Part shown: one piece after another, positions 37,450 through 48,908 of the stretch | Layout: each line of letters begins with the position of its first letter | Numbering within the stretch: the first letter of the stretch is position 1 | Assembly (NCBI GenBank): GCA_910592005.1 | Contig: CAJVPP010000071.1 | Location: 1 to 52,875, forward strand | Origin: Funneliformis mosseae | Taxonomy: Eukaryota; Glomeromycota; Glomeromycetes; Glomerales; Glomeraceae | DNA: 52,875 bases | Direction of reading: 5' to 3' | Translations under genes and position numbers: made by a program | The notes under the pieces: generated by a model | Told to the model about the DNA's origin: nothing | Database searches by the model: none | Seen by the model: the letters and a program-made list of their open reading frames with translations, nothing else

Positions 37450-39639
37450 TATACAGTGTCAATGAAGCAATTGACTAATAACAATAAAATCACATGAATA
37501 ATGCAGTACAATAATCTCTTAATCCAAAATTCTGAAAATACTGAGAATTCTACAAATTCTAAAAATATGAAGGATCTATGTAATTCTACAGATCTTCTAA
37601 ATACTGATGATAATCCTAATTTTACAAATTAAACGAAGTCTAGAAATATTTAATGTTATACTTATTTTTAATATTCTATTTTTATTATTTTTTTATTATA
37701 TTTTATATTTTTATTATTTTTAATATACTTACTTTACTTATATTTTATTTACCAAATTAGTTGGTTTATAGCATATTAAATAGTTAGCTATAATAAAAAA
37801 AATTTTGTATAAATAGATAAATTTTTTACTTATGTTAAAAGATTATCTCTTTTGCAAGTTGAAGTAACTTTTTTGTAAATATAAGTTTTAGTATCAATAA
37901 AGAAATTATTCAAAACTTATATCTTTCTACCTTTTCGTATTTTTATATAGTCTGATATAATTCCTATATATTATTTATAATTGAGTTTGTTATCTAAATT
38001 CTTTAATTAAATCATTTATAACTTTGTTTTTCAAATCTTCATACTTGATAGATTAATTTAAATTTAAATGCATAAATTAGATAAAGTTAAGAGTTAGGCA
38101 GATCCTAACATCTTAATCACAGTAAATCACAGTTATTAACCTTGAGTAGAGATTTAAGGATATAACCAACCTGAGTTAAAGAATTCTACAGTAACAAAAG
38201 TGATGATTTCTGTCAGAATTCAAATATAAGAAAGTATATAAATTTTATAGATAGAAATCAAGCACATAATAGTTTATATCATCTGATTGCTATTGAAAAA
38301 TCCTTAAACTTAAAACTTGTACTTGATATATCTTGTTTAATTTATTATCCTTGAAGAAGATTTTGAACATTTAGAAAACTTTGATAATCTTTGGTCTTAA
38401 TATCATCTACAATTCAAAGCAACCCAATATTCTAAAAAAATAACTGATTTATTTACTAAATTTAGAACCTTTATTCCTAAACTTATTAAACAATCTAATA
38501 ATTGAAAAATCTTTATAACAGTTACTGCTCAAGCCTCTATTTTAGTTAAATCTTGTCAATATCATCTTTCTACTAACCTTTCAAAGTTAATATCTACTAA
38601 ATTGTTTTTGATTTAATTCTTATATTAGCCTGAATAAATCACATTGAAACTGGAAGTTCACCATTCTTGAAGTAGATAAGGAATTTTATTGAACAACAAA
38701 ATATTCTTTTAAAAGACTATCTTTAATCAATCAACATAAAGTATAATACTTCTTAAATCAGTCTCTAAACAGTTGTACCCTTTATTCTAAAAGAACATAT
38801 AATTTAACTGCTCAATATTAATCTTAAAGAAGAATCTCTAGATCTCATTCTACTGATACTACTAGTACTTTAACTAAAACTACTTGTACAATTGGTAATA
38901 CCCTTAGATTAAAAAGTTCAAAAAGAGATTAAAAAAAAAACTAACCTATACCTTAATCATCCTTGTCTAATAACTCTTATTTTATAAACAAAACTATTAC
39001 CTAAGAGATAGTATCCTCAACAATTTTAAATATAGTGAATTTATACACAAATCAAAAAGTAAAACAGATAAGTTAGCCTCATAATCTTTCAATAAAACTA
39101 CTAGTAATTCACAGTTTAAGAGTAATATATCTACACTAGAATCATAAAAAAGTAACTGAATTTATCAATACTACAAACATTAGAAATATTATATCTGTAG
39201 AAGATTAATTTGATCCAAAAACTTTTCACTAATACTCTATTTTTATTGATTCAGAAGTATCTAACATTACTCAAATTCATAGTTCTTAAAGTAAAAAAAT
39301 TCTTATCAAAATTTTAAATCTATTCCTTTAGAAATTAGTAAAGACAAATATAATTCACTATCTCTAAATAATCAGGTATTCAACTCAACTCCTATTAGTA
39401 CAATTGGAAATATTTTTACAAACCTCTACTTTTAAGCACTTCTATTGATTTAACTGCTATTAATAAGGAAAACAACTAATATCTTCACAAAACATTATAA
39501 GGTCAAATCAAAATATTGCAAGTTTGAGTTTCTTAAAACCTATTAATCTCTCAAATCTTACTGTTACTTCTACTACTACTTTTATATTTAATACGATATA
39601 ACTCCTTAATTATGTCATTATTTTAGATTTAAATATGTG
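37450..39639 (+). other. Probable 5' part of a decayed LTR retrotransposon
   Basis: The region leads into the gag relic. It has scattered Ser/Thr/Asn-rich frames closed by stops, many of them TAA or TAG where CAA or CAG would continue the frame. I see no LTR pair or primer-binding site and cannot set borders. Confidence 0.3.
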
Positions 39640-40180
39640 AATGGATAGCAACAGTAATAGCAATAACTTATTTCTAATTCAAGCAATAATTCAGGCAATA
39701 ATACAGTAAATATTTCATCAAATCAATTGACTACCTTATTACAACAAATAACAACTACTATTTAAGAATTAACCTTAAAGAACTCTGTTAATATCATATC
39801 AGTAAATAGAGAATTAAATATCATTAAATCTAGTAACTTTTATGGTCAAGATGATAAAAATCTATTTGAATGAATTATAGCTTTTGAATGAGTTACTATT
39901 GCAAATCAATAGCAAGATAATTACAAATATCAAATAGTCGCAGGATATTTAAAAAAAGCTGCAGCTAAATGGTATGAAAAAGATTATATAAATATCAATA
40001 ACTGGAATAATTTAGGAAATGCAACCAGTTTTGTACCTTGATTCATTTAATAATTTATCAATGCTATAATAAAAAATAAGTGAATGTCAAAATTAGAAAT
40101 GCTTCAATAATTACTTAATTAGACAGTTAGTGAATATGCTCTAAATTTAAAACTTTAATGAGTAGAGTTAATCCTATAGG
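39640..40180 (+). pseudogene. Ty3/gypsy-like gag (capsid) relic
   Basis: A frame reads FYGQDDKNLFE, stop, IIAFE, stop, VTIANQ, stop, QDNYKYQIVAGYLKKAAAKW, then YEKDY, a W-N segment, an F-I-F block and TVSEYALNLK. This order matches the Retrotrans_gag capsid family (F.G...D...W...F, then A.WY, then Y...F). The stops are TGA at 39871 and 39889 (positions expected to hold Trp or Arg) and TAG at 39910 (expected Gln). No protease, RT or integrase was found downstream, so the element is truncated. Confidence 0.7.
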
Positions 40181-40930
40181 AAATTTTGGATAAGATTAGG
40201 GCAGTGACATTTATTATATAATATCAGTTTAATATAGATATTGACCCCTCAGGTAAGATATATATATTAGATCACGTGAGTCATATTATATAAATTTTTA
40301 AATTAATCAATAACGAAATAAGAACATTTTATTATATTTTTTCAAGGTTTGAAAAAAGTGACTTATTATTATATGCCTTTTTTATGCATCCTTTTTTAAT
40401 ATATATTGACTGCAAAAGGTTCTCTTTTTTAATATAAATTAGCAAAAGAGGGTGTGAGTGAGCTTGCTCTTTTAATATATATTAACTGCAGGAGGCTTAC
40501 TCTTTTAATATATATTAACTATAAAAGGGTTATATTTTATACTTTTAATATATTTATTTTAATATATTTAGCTCAAATCTTTAAAATATATAATATAATA
40601 ATGATAAAGCAAAAAATTAAAAAAATTAAAAACACATTCATTTTTTTTTTAAATATTAAACAATAAATTGTCAAACTTACTTTTTTGGCCTAAAATTTAA
40701 TAAAAAACTGATTTATTAATTTTCAGTTAATAAATATCAGGAATTTACTAATACATATGTACTGTATATAATATTATGGTCAAAATGGAAAATAGTGTTC
40801 AAATCGTGTTATTATTTGTCAAGATTTAGCAAAAGAATAGAAGGATATTAAAAATAAAAATAGTTTAGAAATTAACAATATAATTAAAAACTATACGATC
40901 ACCCTAATTAGCCTATATAATATACCTATT
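40181..40930. other. Short repeats and spacer after the gag relic
   Basis: Between about 40385 and 40540 a unit like ttttaatatatattaactgc followed by aaaagg-type sequence recurs about four times at 45-60 base spacing. A TCACGTGA dyad sits at about 40272. The frame at 40454-40666 arises from these repeats and is not convincing as a gene. Confidence 0.4.
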
Positions 40931-41330
40931 ATGAAAACAACCTGTCCTATATCTTCTATACCTACAATAAAACTAATTTCCCTTCTTCTTATCATTGATC
41001 TAGTTGAATTTATACTAAAAATTCCTATTAATGCATCAGCTCAAAGGAGAGTAGCAGACAAAATTAAATTAGCTAAAACAAAACTTGTTAAATTAAAACA
41101 AATGTATAATATTACAACTGACAATTAAATTCAAAATGATCTATATATGAAAATAGAAGAAACTCAAACTGAAATTAATTCTAATAAGAATAAAATTAGC
41201 AAATTAAAAAGAAAATGCAGTATATACTTAAAATTGTAAAGAAAAAAAGCGTAAATTACTAAAAATTAAAAGGTGATTTAATATGATAAATCTGATCGCT
41301 CACCTCTACTTTTTAAATATCTGAACTTAT
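40931..41330 (+). pseudogene. Transposase-like repeat gene, N-terminal fragment (copy 1)
   Basis: The frame contains INASAQRRVADKIKLAKTKL, an NITTDN segment, a coiled-coil-like KIEETQTEINSNKNKISKLK and then YDKSDRSPLLFKYLNLYD. The same order occurs in the longer relic at 51229-52733 (NTSAQKK, a FTTD segment, LQTEIKSNKERI, YDKPSCLSLLFKHPNLYD). The fragment is broken by stops and ends where minus-strand LINE sequence begins. I associate this family with DDE-type transposase genes repeated in Glomeromycotina; that link is from memory, not from a search. Confidence 0.65.
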
Positions 41331-41450
41331 ATGATTAAATTTATGACTCAGTCATGCATTTCTAAAGGTGGTTTAGATCTTCTTTTTTGGAAATAAGAGG
41401 AGCATTTCCAATTATCATATAGGTCTGGCTTTCTATAAGTCAGGTTGAAC

Positions 41451-42518
41451 TAGAGTTCTAGACGAGTCAAGTTAACTCATGAGTCAGATAAGCTGAGTCG
41501 AGTTTAAATCAAGCTGAGTTTATATTTTTTGACTCAATGATTTGCAAGTCAAACCAAATTCAAGTCAAGTTAAATATTAACTCGACTCAATTTAAACTCA
41601 ACTTAATTTGAGTTGACTTGAATAATAAAAAAATTGTTTAAGAAGAATGATAAGAAATCATTCAACTTGAATGATAAAAAAATTGTTCAAGAAGAATGAT
41701 AAGAAATCGTTTGACTTAAACAATAAAAAAATCATTCAAGAAGAATGATGATGAATCATTCAACTTGAATAATAAAAAAATCATTCAAGAAGAATGATGA
41801 TAAATCGTTCAACTTGAACGATAAAAAATCGTTAAAGAAGAATGATGATGAATTGTTTGACTTAAATGATAAAAAAATCGTTTAAGAAGAACGATGATTA
41901 AATCATTTAACTTAAACGATAAAAAAATCATTCAAGAAGAATGATGATTAAATCATTTGACTTGAATGATAATTGAATCATTCGACTTGAATAATAAAAA
42001 AATTGTCAAGAAGAATGATAATAAATCGTTGACTTGAACGATAAAAAAATCATTCAAGAAGAATGATGATGAATCATTTGACTTGAATAACAAAAAAAAT
42101 CATTCAAGAAGAACGATGATAAATCGTTCAACTTGAATGATAAAAAAAATTGTTCAAGAAGAACAATAATGAATTGTTCAACTTGAATGATAAAAAAAAT
42201 TATTCAAGAAGAACAATAACCTGAATCGTTCAACTTAAATGATAAAAAAATCGTTCAAGAAGAATGATGATCTGAATAGTTCACTCCCCTTTTCCTTCCC
42301 TTCCCAATCTTTTCATTTTTTTTTATTATTTTTTTCAAAATCGAATCGAGTTAAAAATGAGTTGAGTCAAATTGAGTTGAGTTTAAAATTTATATAACTT
42401 GAATTAAATCAAACTGAAAGATTTTATAAAATAAATTTGACTCAACTCAACTCGAAAAAAGTGAGTTTAATAGAGTTGATCTTTAAACTCAACTCGATTC
42501 AACTCATTCAGAACTCTA
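41451..42518 (+). mobile_element. hAT-like MITE, long copy with an expanded hairpin array
   Basis: The element lies between perfect 8-bp duplications GGTTGAAC (41443-41450 and 42519-42526), starts TAGAGTTCTAGACGAGTCAA, and has an inverted end starting TAGAGTTCTGAATGAGTTGA. It is the same family as 34550-35016 in opposite orientation, 1068 against 467 bp; the size difference is the tandem array in its middle. There is no transposase gene. It was inserted into the minus-strand LINE relic, so it is younger than that LINE. Confidence 0.88.
41615..42275 (+). repeat. Minisatellite of ~13 units, each with two hairpins
   Basis: Units of about 49 bp follow the pattern ataaaaaaatcRttcaagaa, then gaaYgatgatgaatcRttca, then acttgaaYg. 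Each contains ATCRTTC-aagaa-GAAYGAT and ATCRTTCAA-c-TTGAAYGAT, both able to fold. Four of the first type are perfect as CATTC/GAATG and one as TGTTC/GAACA; one unit keeps the second hairpin as CGTTC/GAACG. A unit of 49 bp is not a multiple of three, so this is not a coding repeat. Confidence 0.85.
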
Positions 42519-43330
42519 GGTTGAACAGTATAAGTAGTTCATTCAAAATATACTTGATTTTGAAGGATTTATACTTTCTTGATTCTAATGATATAGTAGT
42601 AACAGAATCTTTATCTTTAGTATTTATGTACTAAATAAAACTCTTTCAATATAAGTTTGTAAATTTGAAGCAATCTTATAGTTAAGATATCTATTGAGAT
42701 CAAGAAATGCTGAGAATTAAAGTGAAGCATTCATATTTTTTCAAAATTTTCTTGAGAAAAATTCAATTAGAACATCCTCAATTGATAAATGTAACTAAAG
42801 TTCCTTAAAGGCAGTATTGTTAATGTTAAGAGTAGATTATAGGGATCCCTCTTTTGCTAATTTGTTTGTTATATCATTATAGTAATCACCTGAGTGTTCT
42901 TTGATTTTGAATAGATTAACTAATAGTTATAATTTTTTGCATATATGTAATAGTAAGGTTTAAATTATATAGTTAAGGATTTTTTTTCTTCTTCTAATAG
43001 TGAAGCTGTCTATTATAATGAAGTTGTTAAATCTATCTATGATTGCTTAACTATTTAGAAAGACTGAAATATAAGATTTAAGAGGACAAACAATAATAGA
43101 GGTAAGCAGTATAAATAGTTCAGCTCTTGTTGATGATGGTGAGTTTGTGATAGTTGCATTGAAAGTGTTATAATTGTAAGCTGAAGATTCTGGATTGATC
43201 TATCCTATTCTCATTTTGCAATTATTTGATAATAGGTTGGTTAGTGATCTGTCTGTATAGAATTGAAGTATTGTAAACATAACCTGTTTCTTCTTTAACC
43301 TAAGGTGAATGTAAACTTTTATTCTAAATT

Positions 43331-43770
43331 AGGATATACTATAAAATTTAATAAGTTTTATTGGTTCAATTTATTTGTATTATATATATCTTAGAATTTT
43401 CATAATATTTTCAAAGAAAATATAACAAAGAAATATTTAACTTAATACAAATTTTGCAGTATTTAGTGTAGTATTTTAAAGGAAAAGTGAAGAAAATATT
43501 TCTCACAACTTTTTTTTTCATTTTAAAAGATTTATTATTGAATAAAACATAATTATTCTTTTTTTTAAAATGCGATAATTTTGCATAATCTTTATTAATT
43601 TGAGGTATATAAACAAAAGTAAAATATATAAAATTAAGAAAATACAAAAATCTTTATTTAATTGAAACTAAATTAAAACTAACCTTACACTTTTCCAGAA
43701 TCTAATTTTAATCTAAGCTAAAAATATCATTTTTCAGTAATGAATTATAAAAAAAAGGGCTTGGTCACTA
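43331..43770. other. AT-rich spacer
   Basis: Nothing beyond A/T-rich sequence and short chance frames is visible, including the 78-codon minus frame at 43411-43647, which is all Phe, Lys, Asn and Tyr. Confidence 0.4.
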
Positions 43771-44385
43771 TGGCATCAAAATTCATCTAGTGGAATCTAA
43801 AATGAACTATTAGATCAATAGAATTGTTAATTATAGAACTAGAAGTAGAATGTGAAATGTCATATTCTGTTGCTAAAGTGTTATCAATTTTAGATTTAAG
43901 ATTTATGTTGTGAGACTTTTCAAAAGTAATCTGTTGAACGCATTTATCTACTCAGATTTGTTGTGTATATTCAAAAATGAAATGCATAAATGCTGATAAG
44001 GTTGCGAGAATAAGTTTATTTGAACCTATAGCATTCTTCACAAAGTTATATAAGAATTGTGAAATAATACCTTCGATAAGGGTGAGCAAATACAGAAAGC
44101 TTTAGATGGATATGTATCATATTGGTAAATTGTATAAGTTAGCAATGGAGCTACTATCCTTAGTTAGCTTTAAGAGGTATAGTTAAGAATTTTTGATAAT
44201 CATTTCATTTTAATTCATGATCTCAAACATTTTTATATGTATGAGAAAGTCTTATCTGTACAGTCACATCTAATACAAAACCATGTTATATCGTACAGAT
44301 TTGGGTATTAAAGTTTCTATGTCTCCATGATAAGAAATAATTTTAATAACCTTTAGATTTCTTTCTTCTAATGGCTGAAGTTTAA
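43771..44385 (-). pseudogene. Unidentified coding relic
   Basis: One minus-strand frame stays protein-like for about 200 codons. It includes LKVIKIISYHGDIETLIPKS, then IEGIISQFLYNFVKN and IGSNKLILATLSAFMHFIFE, then YTQQI, stop, VDKCVQQITFEKSHNINL, and a segment rich in Asp, Ser and Thr. It is interrupted by about ten stops, several of which would be CAA, CAG, CGA or TGG after a single transition. I do not recognise the family. It lies upstream of the LINE RNase H on the same strand but does not look like a reverse transcriptase. Confidence 0.45.
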
Positions 44386-44720
44386 TACAACTTAAAAATG
44401 TAAGAAGAAAAACCAAACAAAGTTGTTAGAAAAATATTCAAATTCTTTTTTTCTTTTTTTAACTTTTGCTAAAATCAAGCAAAAAAATAATGCAAATAAA
44501 AGTAAAATAAACCTTCTAATATTTTATTATTTATTAGGTTTATTAGCATTTCTTCTCTTAATATACACTCTTTCTGTCTTATTTTACACCTTTTTTTATT
44601 TACACCTTTTTCTCTTCAAATTCTCATTTTACTTGAAATCTTAATAAAGTATATCTTTTCTATAAACTCCCTTTTATCTTATTAATTTGCTTAAAAAAAA
44701 CTAAAAAATTTGCTTTAAAT

Positions 44721-46940
44721 ATGTCTACTGCTATTTCAGATGTTATTCTTATTACATTAATAACAAACTTCACTTCAGATAAAAAACAAGATTTTCTCTT
44801 TAATATAAAACATACTTTAGAAATTCTGATAGATGATTTAATAAAAATTAGTAGCTAATAGTTTTGAACATTTGAATATAATGGAATTCATGCAAATATA
44901 CAGATAGTAATACTAAGAAAGTTTTTACCTACCATTTTATAAAGCATTAGAAATCAAGTACATGATAAAAAAAAATATTTCAAATGAAAAATGGTAAATA
45001 ATAAAGGTATGACTTTCTGAATTATACAATGTTAAAATTAAAGTTTCATAGTTAATCTTATTGAAAATAGTCAAAATTAAGTAATATAAGGACTCTTCTA
45101 ACTATACTCATTTATAACTAGAAACTAACAAAATTAAACATTTTCAAGCCATTTGAATTTTAGTTAAAAAAGAAACTATTAAAAATTATTCATCTTTGGT
45201 AATTACTGCTATTATTAAAGAATATGCAATGACTAATTTAAGACTTAGTTCAAGCATAAAAGAACTAAAATGAAAGAAAGTAACTAATATTAAATTTAAG
45301 ATTCATAGATCTATGAAAGCTTATTTTATTGGTGATTCTGATTTAGCATCAAATATTTCACAATCTGTATCTTATTTAATAGAAAAGGGATATCAAGTTA
45401 AAAGTTATAAAATATTTCTTATAAGTTTACTAAGAACATTATATTCGCTCATTTTGAACAACTCAAGAAATTTTAATATTATAGATAGTTAATACTTATT
45501 GATTTAACTTATAAAATAAACAGATATAATTAGCATCTATTTATTTTATATAATTGTGATACATTTGAATGTTAGAATATAGATGCTTACTTTTTTGTGA
45601 GTAATGAAGATTATGATACTATTTTAAAAATATTAAAAATAATTTATGATAGCTACTATTATTGAATCTTTTACTATATTCTTTCTGATCAAAGCAGTAT
45701 TAAGGTTAAAGGCAGTAATATCTATTTTTGATGTTCTAGAGATTTATTGTTCCAGTTTCTGTTCCACACTATATCCCAAATATCTTATCTATCCTATCTA
45801 TATTTCATCAACATCCTATCAGTGTCTCATCAATATTTCATAATAATATTGGCTAAAAGTATCAAGACAACTTTTTCTAGTATAAGTACTGGTAAACAGA
45901 AGTATGAAGTAATTCTTTATATTGTTTACACTATGAGAACGTAAATGATATGAATTTATGATAAAAACTTATAATATTATGATCACAATGATGCACAAAA
46001 AAATAAAAATCAGATATAAACAACTTATGCAAAATGTCATTAATAAATGTGTTGTTTCTACTATTCAAAATTATATCAAGATGAATTACATAAAAAATAC
46101 ATAGAAATAAGTATTATGAGCATAATAATATTTCCTTTTACTTTTGCAAGTCATTTTTACAAACCTATTAAAATCTTATTATAGTGAATTAAAAATTATA
46201 TTTCTATTATATAGTTTAATCAGTAAGTTTACCTCTTATTTTTTTTCTCTTTATTCAAAATTTTACTTATACCTTTCATTTTTTGCTTTTATATTTCATT
46301 AAATTTCTTTTATTTTTTTTTTTATTTGCTTACTTGCTTATTTATTCACTTATTAAATGCTATTTATAAGATCATTGATATTGACTGTAAAAAATAATCT
46401 GAATCTGAAAGTGCCGCCTTTAAATATAATATTAAGAAAATATTAGCTCATGGTGTAGAAAATAATATTATCAATGAAATTCATAAATTTTTATTCTCAT
46501 TTCAATTTCTAATTATTAAAAAGGTTTGCGCTATTCATAATAGACTTGAGAAAGGTAAAAACACACTAAATTTGACTTTATTTAATTGCTACTATTTGTT
46601 CTGCAATAAATACCTATTATCATATAGGCATATTTTTCATGAATACATATATAAAAACGTAAAATTATTGACTACTAACATATGGAAATGTTTTAGGAAA
46701 TATTTGAAGAGAGTGGCTTTGAGATATATGAAAATTGTGAAATAGTAATAGAATTTATACTGACAGAAAAATAAAAAGAAACCAAAAATCAAAGACTTAC
46801 TATTATAAAATTAACTGAAAGAGTCTATGATAGATATTAGAAGATTAAAGAAATAGGTGATATTATAAGGATTGAGTCATTTATCTCTATATTGGAATTC
46901 TCTTTAAATTTAATTATTTCACGATTTGATGCTTAAAAGA
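44721..46940 (+). pseudogene. MULE-type transposase relic with SWIM-like region
   Basis: The relic starts MSTAISDVILITLITNF at 44721. The catalytic core is readable in one frame: LIDLTYKINRYN (Asp codon at 45501) and, 62 codons on, ILSDQSSIKVK (Asp codon at 45687), the spacing and text expected for the first two acidic residues of a Mutator-like DDE transposase. Further on come FASHFYKPIKI and, at about 46560-46640, NCYYLFCNKYLLSYRHIFHE, which resembles a SWIM zinc finger with the last Cys changed to Tyr. The C-terminal part includes RVYDRYW and SLNLIISRFDA. Many TAG, TAA and TGA codons and frameshifts show that it is dead. Terminal inverted repeats were not found. Confidence 0.78.
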
Positions 46941-47200
46941 TTTTAAAATTGAATTAAAAGTAAATAAATAAAAAAATAATTCAAAAATTTTAATTAATAT
47001 ATATTTCACAAAATTTATTTATAAGATAAATAGATTATGTAAAAACAATTCACAAGTTTACTATTCTTTTTACAATAATAAAGGATTATTATGTAATATA
47101 TACATCTTAAATTTATCACTATAAATTATGTATGTTTAAATCTATTGCTTAATTAAAAATAAATGTTCATTAACAAATCAATCACAGACCAATCATAATT
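46941..47200. other. AT-rich spacer
   Basis: Sequence between the MULE relic and the SWC5 upstream region; no feature is visible. Confidence 0.5.
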
Positions 47201-47204
47201 ATTA

Positions 47205-47652
47205 TCTTGATCACGTGATTTTTGCTTCACTTTAAATGATCTCCATGTTAGGAGGTTTGCAATATCTTAGTGCAACACTCATATAAGGACAAAATTTTCC
47301 TTTTTGGATTTGTATAACGTCACGTGATTGTAATTCTGGCCGGTTTTATGTATTTCGACTCTCAGAATTAATTTCGATCCTCGTAATGTGTAATTGATTT
47401 CGACCCTCGTAATCAATTTCGACTTTACGTAGAATTCCTCACGGGATCTGACCTGCATTAAGACAATAATTAATTTGGCGTAACCAGATTTTAGCAGAAT
47501 TCGGAATAAAATCAAAAAAAAAAAAAATGGTTTAAATGAAATCAGATTTCCTTCCCTTTAATCCTTTTTTTATTTATAAATTAATAATTTATAAAAAAAA
47601 AAAATTTTTTTATTCCATCTAATTTTTTAAAATTGTAGTATTATTATTCATC
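47205..47652 (+). promoter_or_regulatory. Upstream region of SWC5 with two TCACGTGA dyads
   Basis: Two 8-bp palindromes TCACGTGA lie at 47211-47218 and 47320-47327, 430 and 330 bases before the SWC5 ATG, and a CCAAT string at about 47189-47193. CACGTG is the core site of fungal bHLH (Cbf1/Pho4-type) factors. The region is richer in CG than the neighbouring transposon DNA, as genic DNA is in this window. Function is inferred, not shown. Confidence 0.4.
47352..47436 (+). repeat. Four tandem ATTTCGAY-type repeats
   Basis: Copies atttcgactctcagaatta, atttcgatcctcgtaatgtg, atttcgaccctcgtaatca and atttcgactttacgtagaat start at about 47352, 47371, 47397 and 47416, that is with 19, 26 and 19 base spacing. 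The conserved CG pairs contrast with the CG-poor surroundings. The frame at 47279-47515 on the other strand only reflects this repeat. Confidence 0.6.
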
Positions 47653-48908
47653 ATGAGCGCAAATGAACTTCAAGAAGATTATAGTTCGGATTCATCAAAC
47701 GATCCTGATTATGTTCTAAATGGTAACTTTTTAAAAAAAATTTTTTCTGCTTTCTTGTACCTAATCATTTTTAACTTTTCAAAAAAAAAAAAAATAGATA
47801 GCGAGGATGAAACCGAACTGGTAAATGTAGCAGCACAAGGCAAAAAGGACCTTGATTATGAAACAAATTTGATGACTCGTAGTAAACGCAAAAAAATAGA
47901 AGCGGAAACCGAAATATATAATAATATTAAAAAACAAAAGTGAGCAAAAAAAAAAAAAAAAAAAATTTTTTAACAAATTGAAGTTAATAAAACTTAATTT
48001 AGGTTTGAAGAAAAAATCGCAAAAGAATCAAATACAATTGATGAAGAACGTAAAAGTAAGATCGATGCTTTATGGGCTGAATTGAACGCAGATGATGATG
48101 ACTATCTTCCTATACCAGCAAAGCCCTACAATAATTTGGTAGATAATAAAGCTCTTTTAAATGACAACCCTGTGGAAAACAAGAAATCAAAGGTCTCATT
48201 TTCATTTTCATTATTTAATTATTGTTAGAATTATTCATTAATATATATTCATGTATTCTCACTAGTTTCCTTTAACCAATTTAACTAAAGTTCCGAAATC
48301 AACAAAGATGATTACCATAACAAAAACTTATAAATTTGCTGGTGATATTATAACGTAAGTTTACACATAAAAAAGAAAAAAAAAAAAATTTTTTTTCGTG
48401 ACATTTATAATTTTTTTTATCTTATAACAGAGAACATAAACAAGTTCCCGAAGATTCAGAAGAGGGACAAGCTTTTATAGAAGAACAAGAGACATCAGAA
48501 ACCAGCAACGAATCGAGTTCTATTTTCTCAACGTCACGAACATCTGTCAAATCACCATCAACTATTCCGAAGAGCGGTAGTGGTGGTGGTAACGTTGATA
48601 AATTTATCAAATCTAAAATAAGTCTTGAACAACTCGCTTCACTTAAAAAGAAACCAACAAAATTAAATACTTTGGAGAAATCAAAAATGGATTGGAAAAA
48701 ATACGTTGAACAAGAACAAATTGTTGATGAATTAAAATATCATAATAAGAACGGGTAAGTGATTAATTCCAAGAACCAATGTAAAACGATCATATGATTA
48801 TTAATTTCTTTTTCCTATAGGTATATAGAAAAACAGGAATTCTTGCATCGTGCATACGAAAGGCAGGAATCTGAAATTAGATCATTTAGAAAAGATACAA
48901 TGAAATAA
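47653..48908 (+). CDS. SWC5: SWC5/CFDP1 (BCNT family), SWR1 complex subunit
   Basis: Swc5 is a subunit of the SWR1 chromatin remodeller, needed for exchange of H2A for H2A.Z in the nucleus; the animal homologue is CFDP1/BCNT. Six exons, 47653-47722, 47798-47939, 48003-48192, 48266-48354, 48431-48754 and 48821-48908, join in frame to 300 aa. The N-terminal third is acidic (EDYSSDSSNDPDY, DSEDETE) with a basic patch, as in the family's histone-binding region. The middle carries KIDALWAELN and ITITKTYKFAGDIIT, two conserved blocks. The C-terminal BCNT-C domain (about 225-300) has MDWKKYVEQEQIVDELKYHN, then KNGYIEKQEFLHRAYERQES. Introns 1 and 2 begin GTAACT and GTGAGC, intron 3 GTCTCA, the others GTAAGT. 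The start is the only Met before the acidic block. Confidence 0.93.

Larger units (their letters stand above)
41331..43330 (-). pseudogene. Second LINE relic (RNase H and 3' part), split by a MITE
   Basis: Read on the minus strand, RNase H is clear: FYTDRSLTNLLSNNCKMRIG (Asp codon at 43251-43253), NSPSSTRAELFILLTS (Glu near 43119) and IKEHSGDYYNDITNKLAKEG at about 42840-42910. Downstream, at 41330-41440, a further piece reads KPDLYDN and similar. The 1068-bp hAT-like element separates the two parts. Stops are TAG and TAA at expected Trp and Gln positions. The reverse transcriptase part should lie above 43330 but is not recognisable there, so the element is truncated. Confidence 0.75.

Noticed and set aside
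41615..42275. CRISPR-like array
   Set aside because: The units repeat in full without unique spacers, lie between hAT-like ends with an 8-bp duplication, and the genome is eukaryotic.
44423..44644. 73-codon hydrophobic frame as a membrane protein gene
   Set aside because: Leu/Phe/Tyr-rich reading of a T-rich tract upstream of the MULE relic; no conserved feature.
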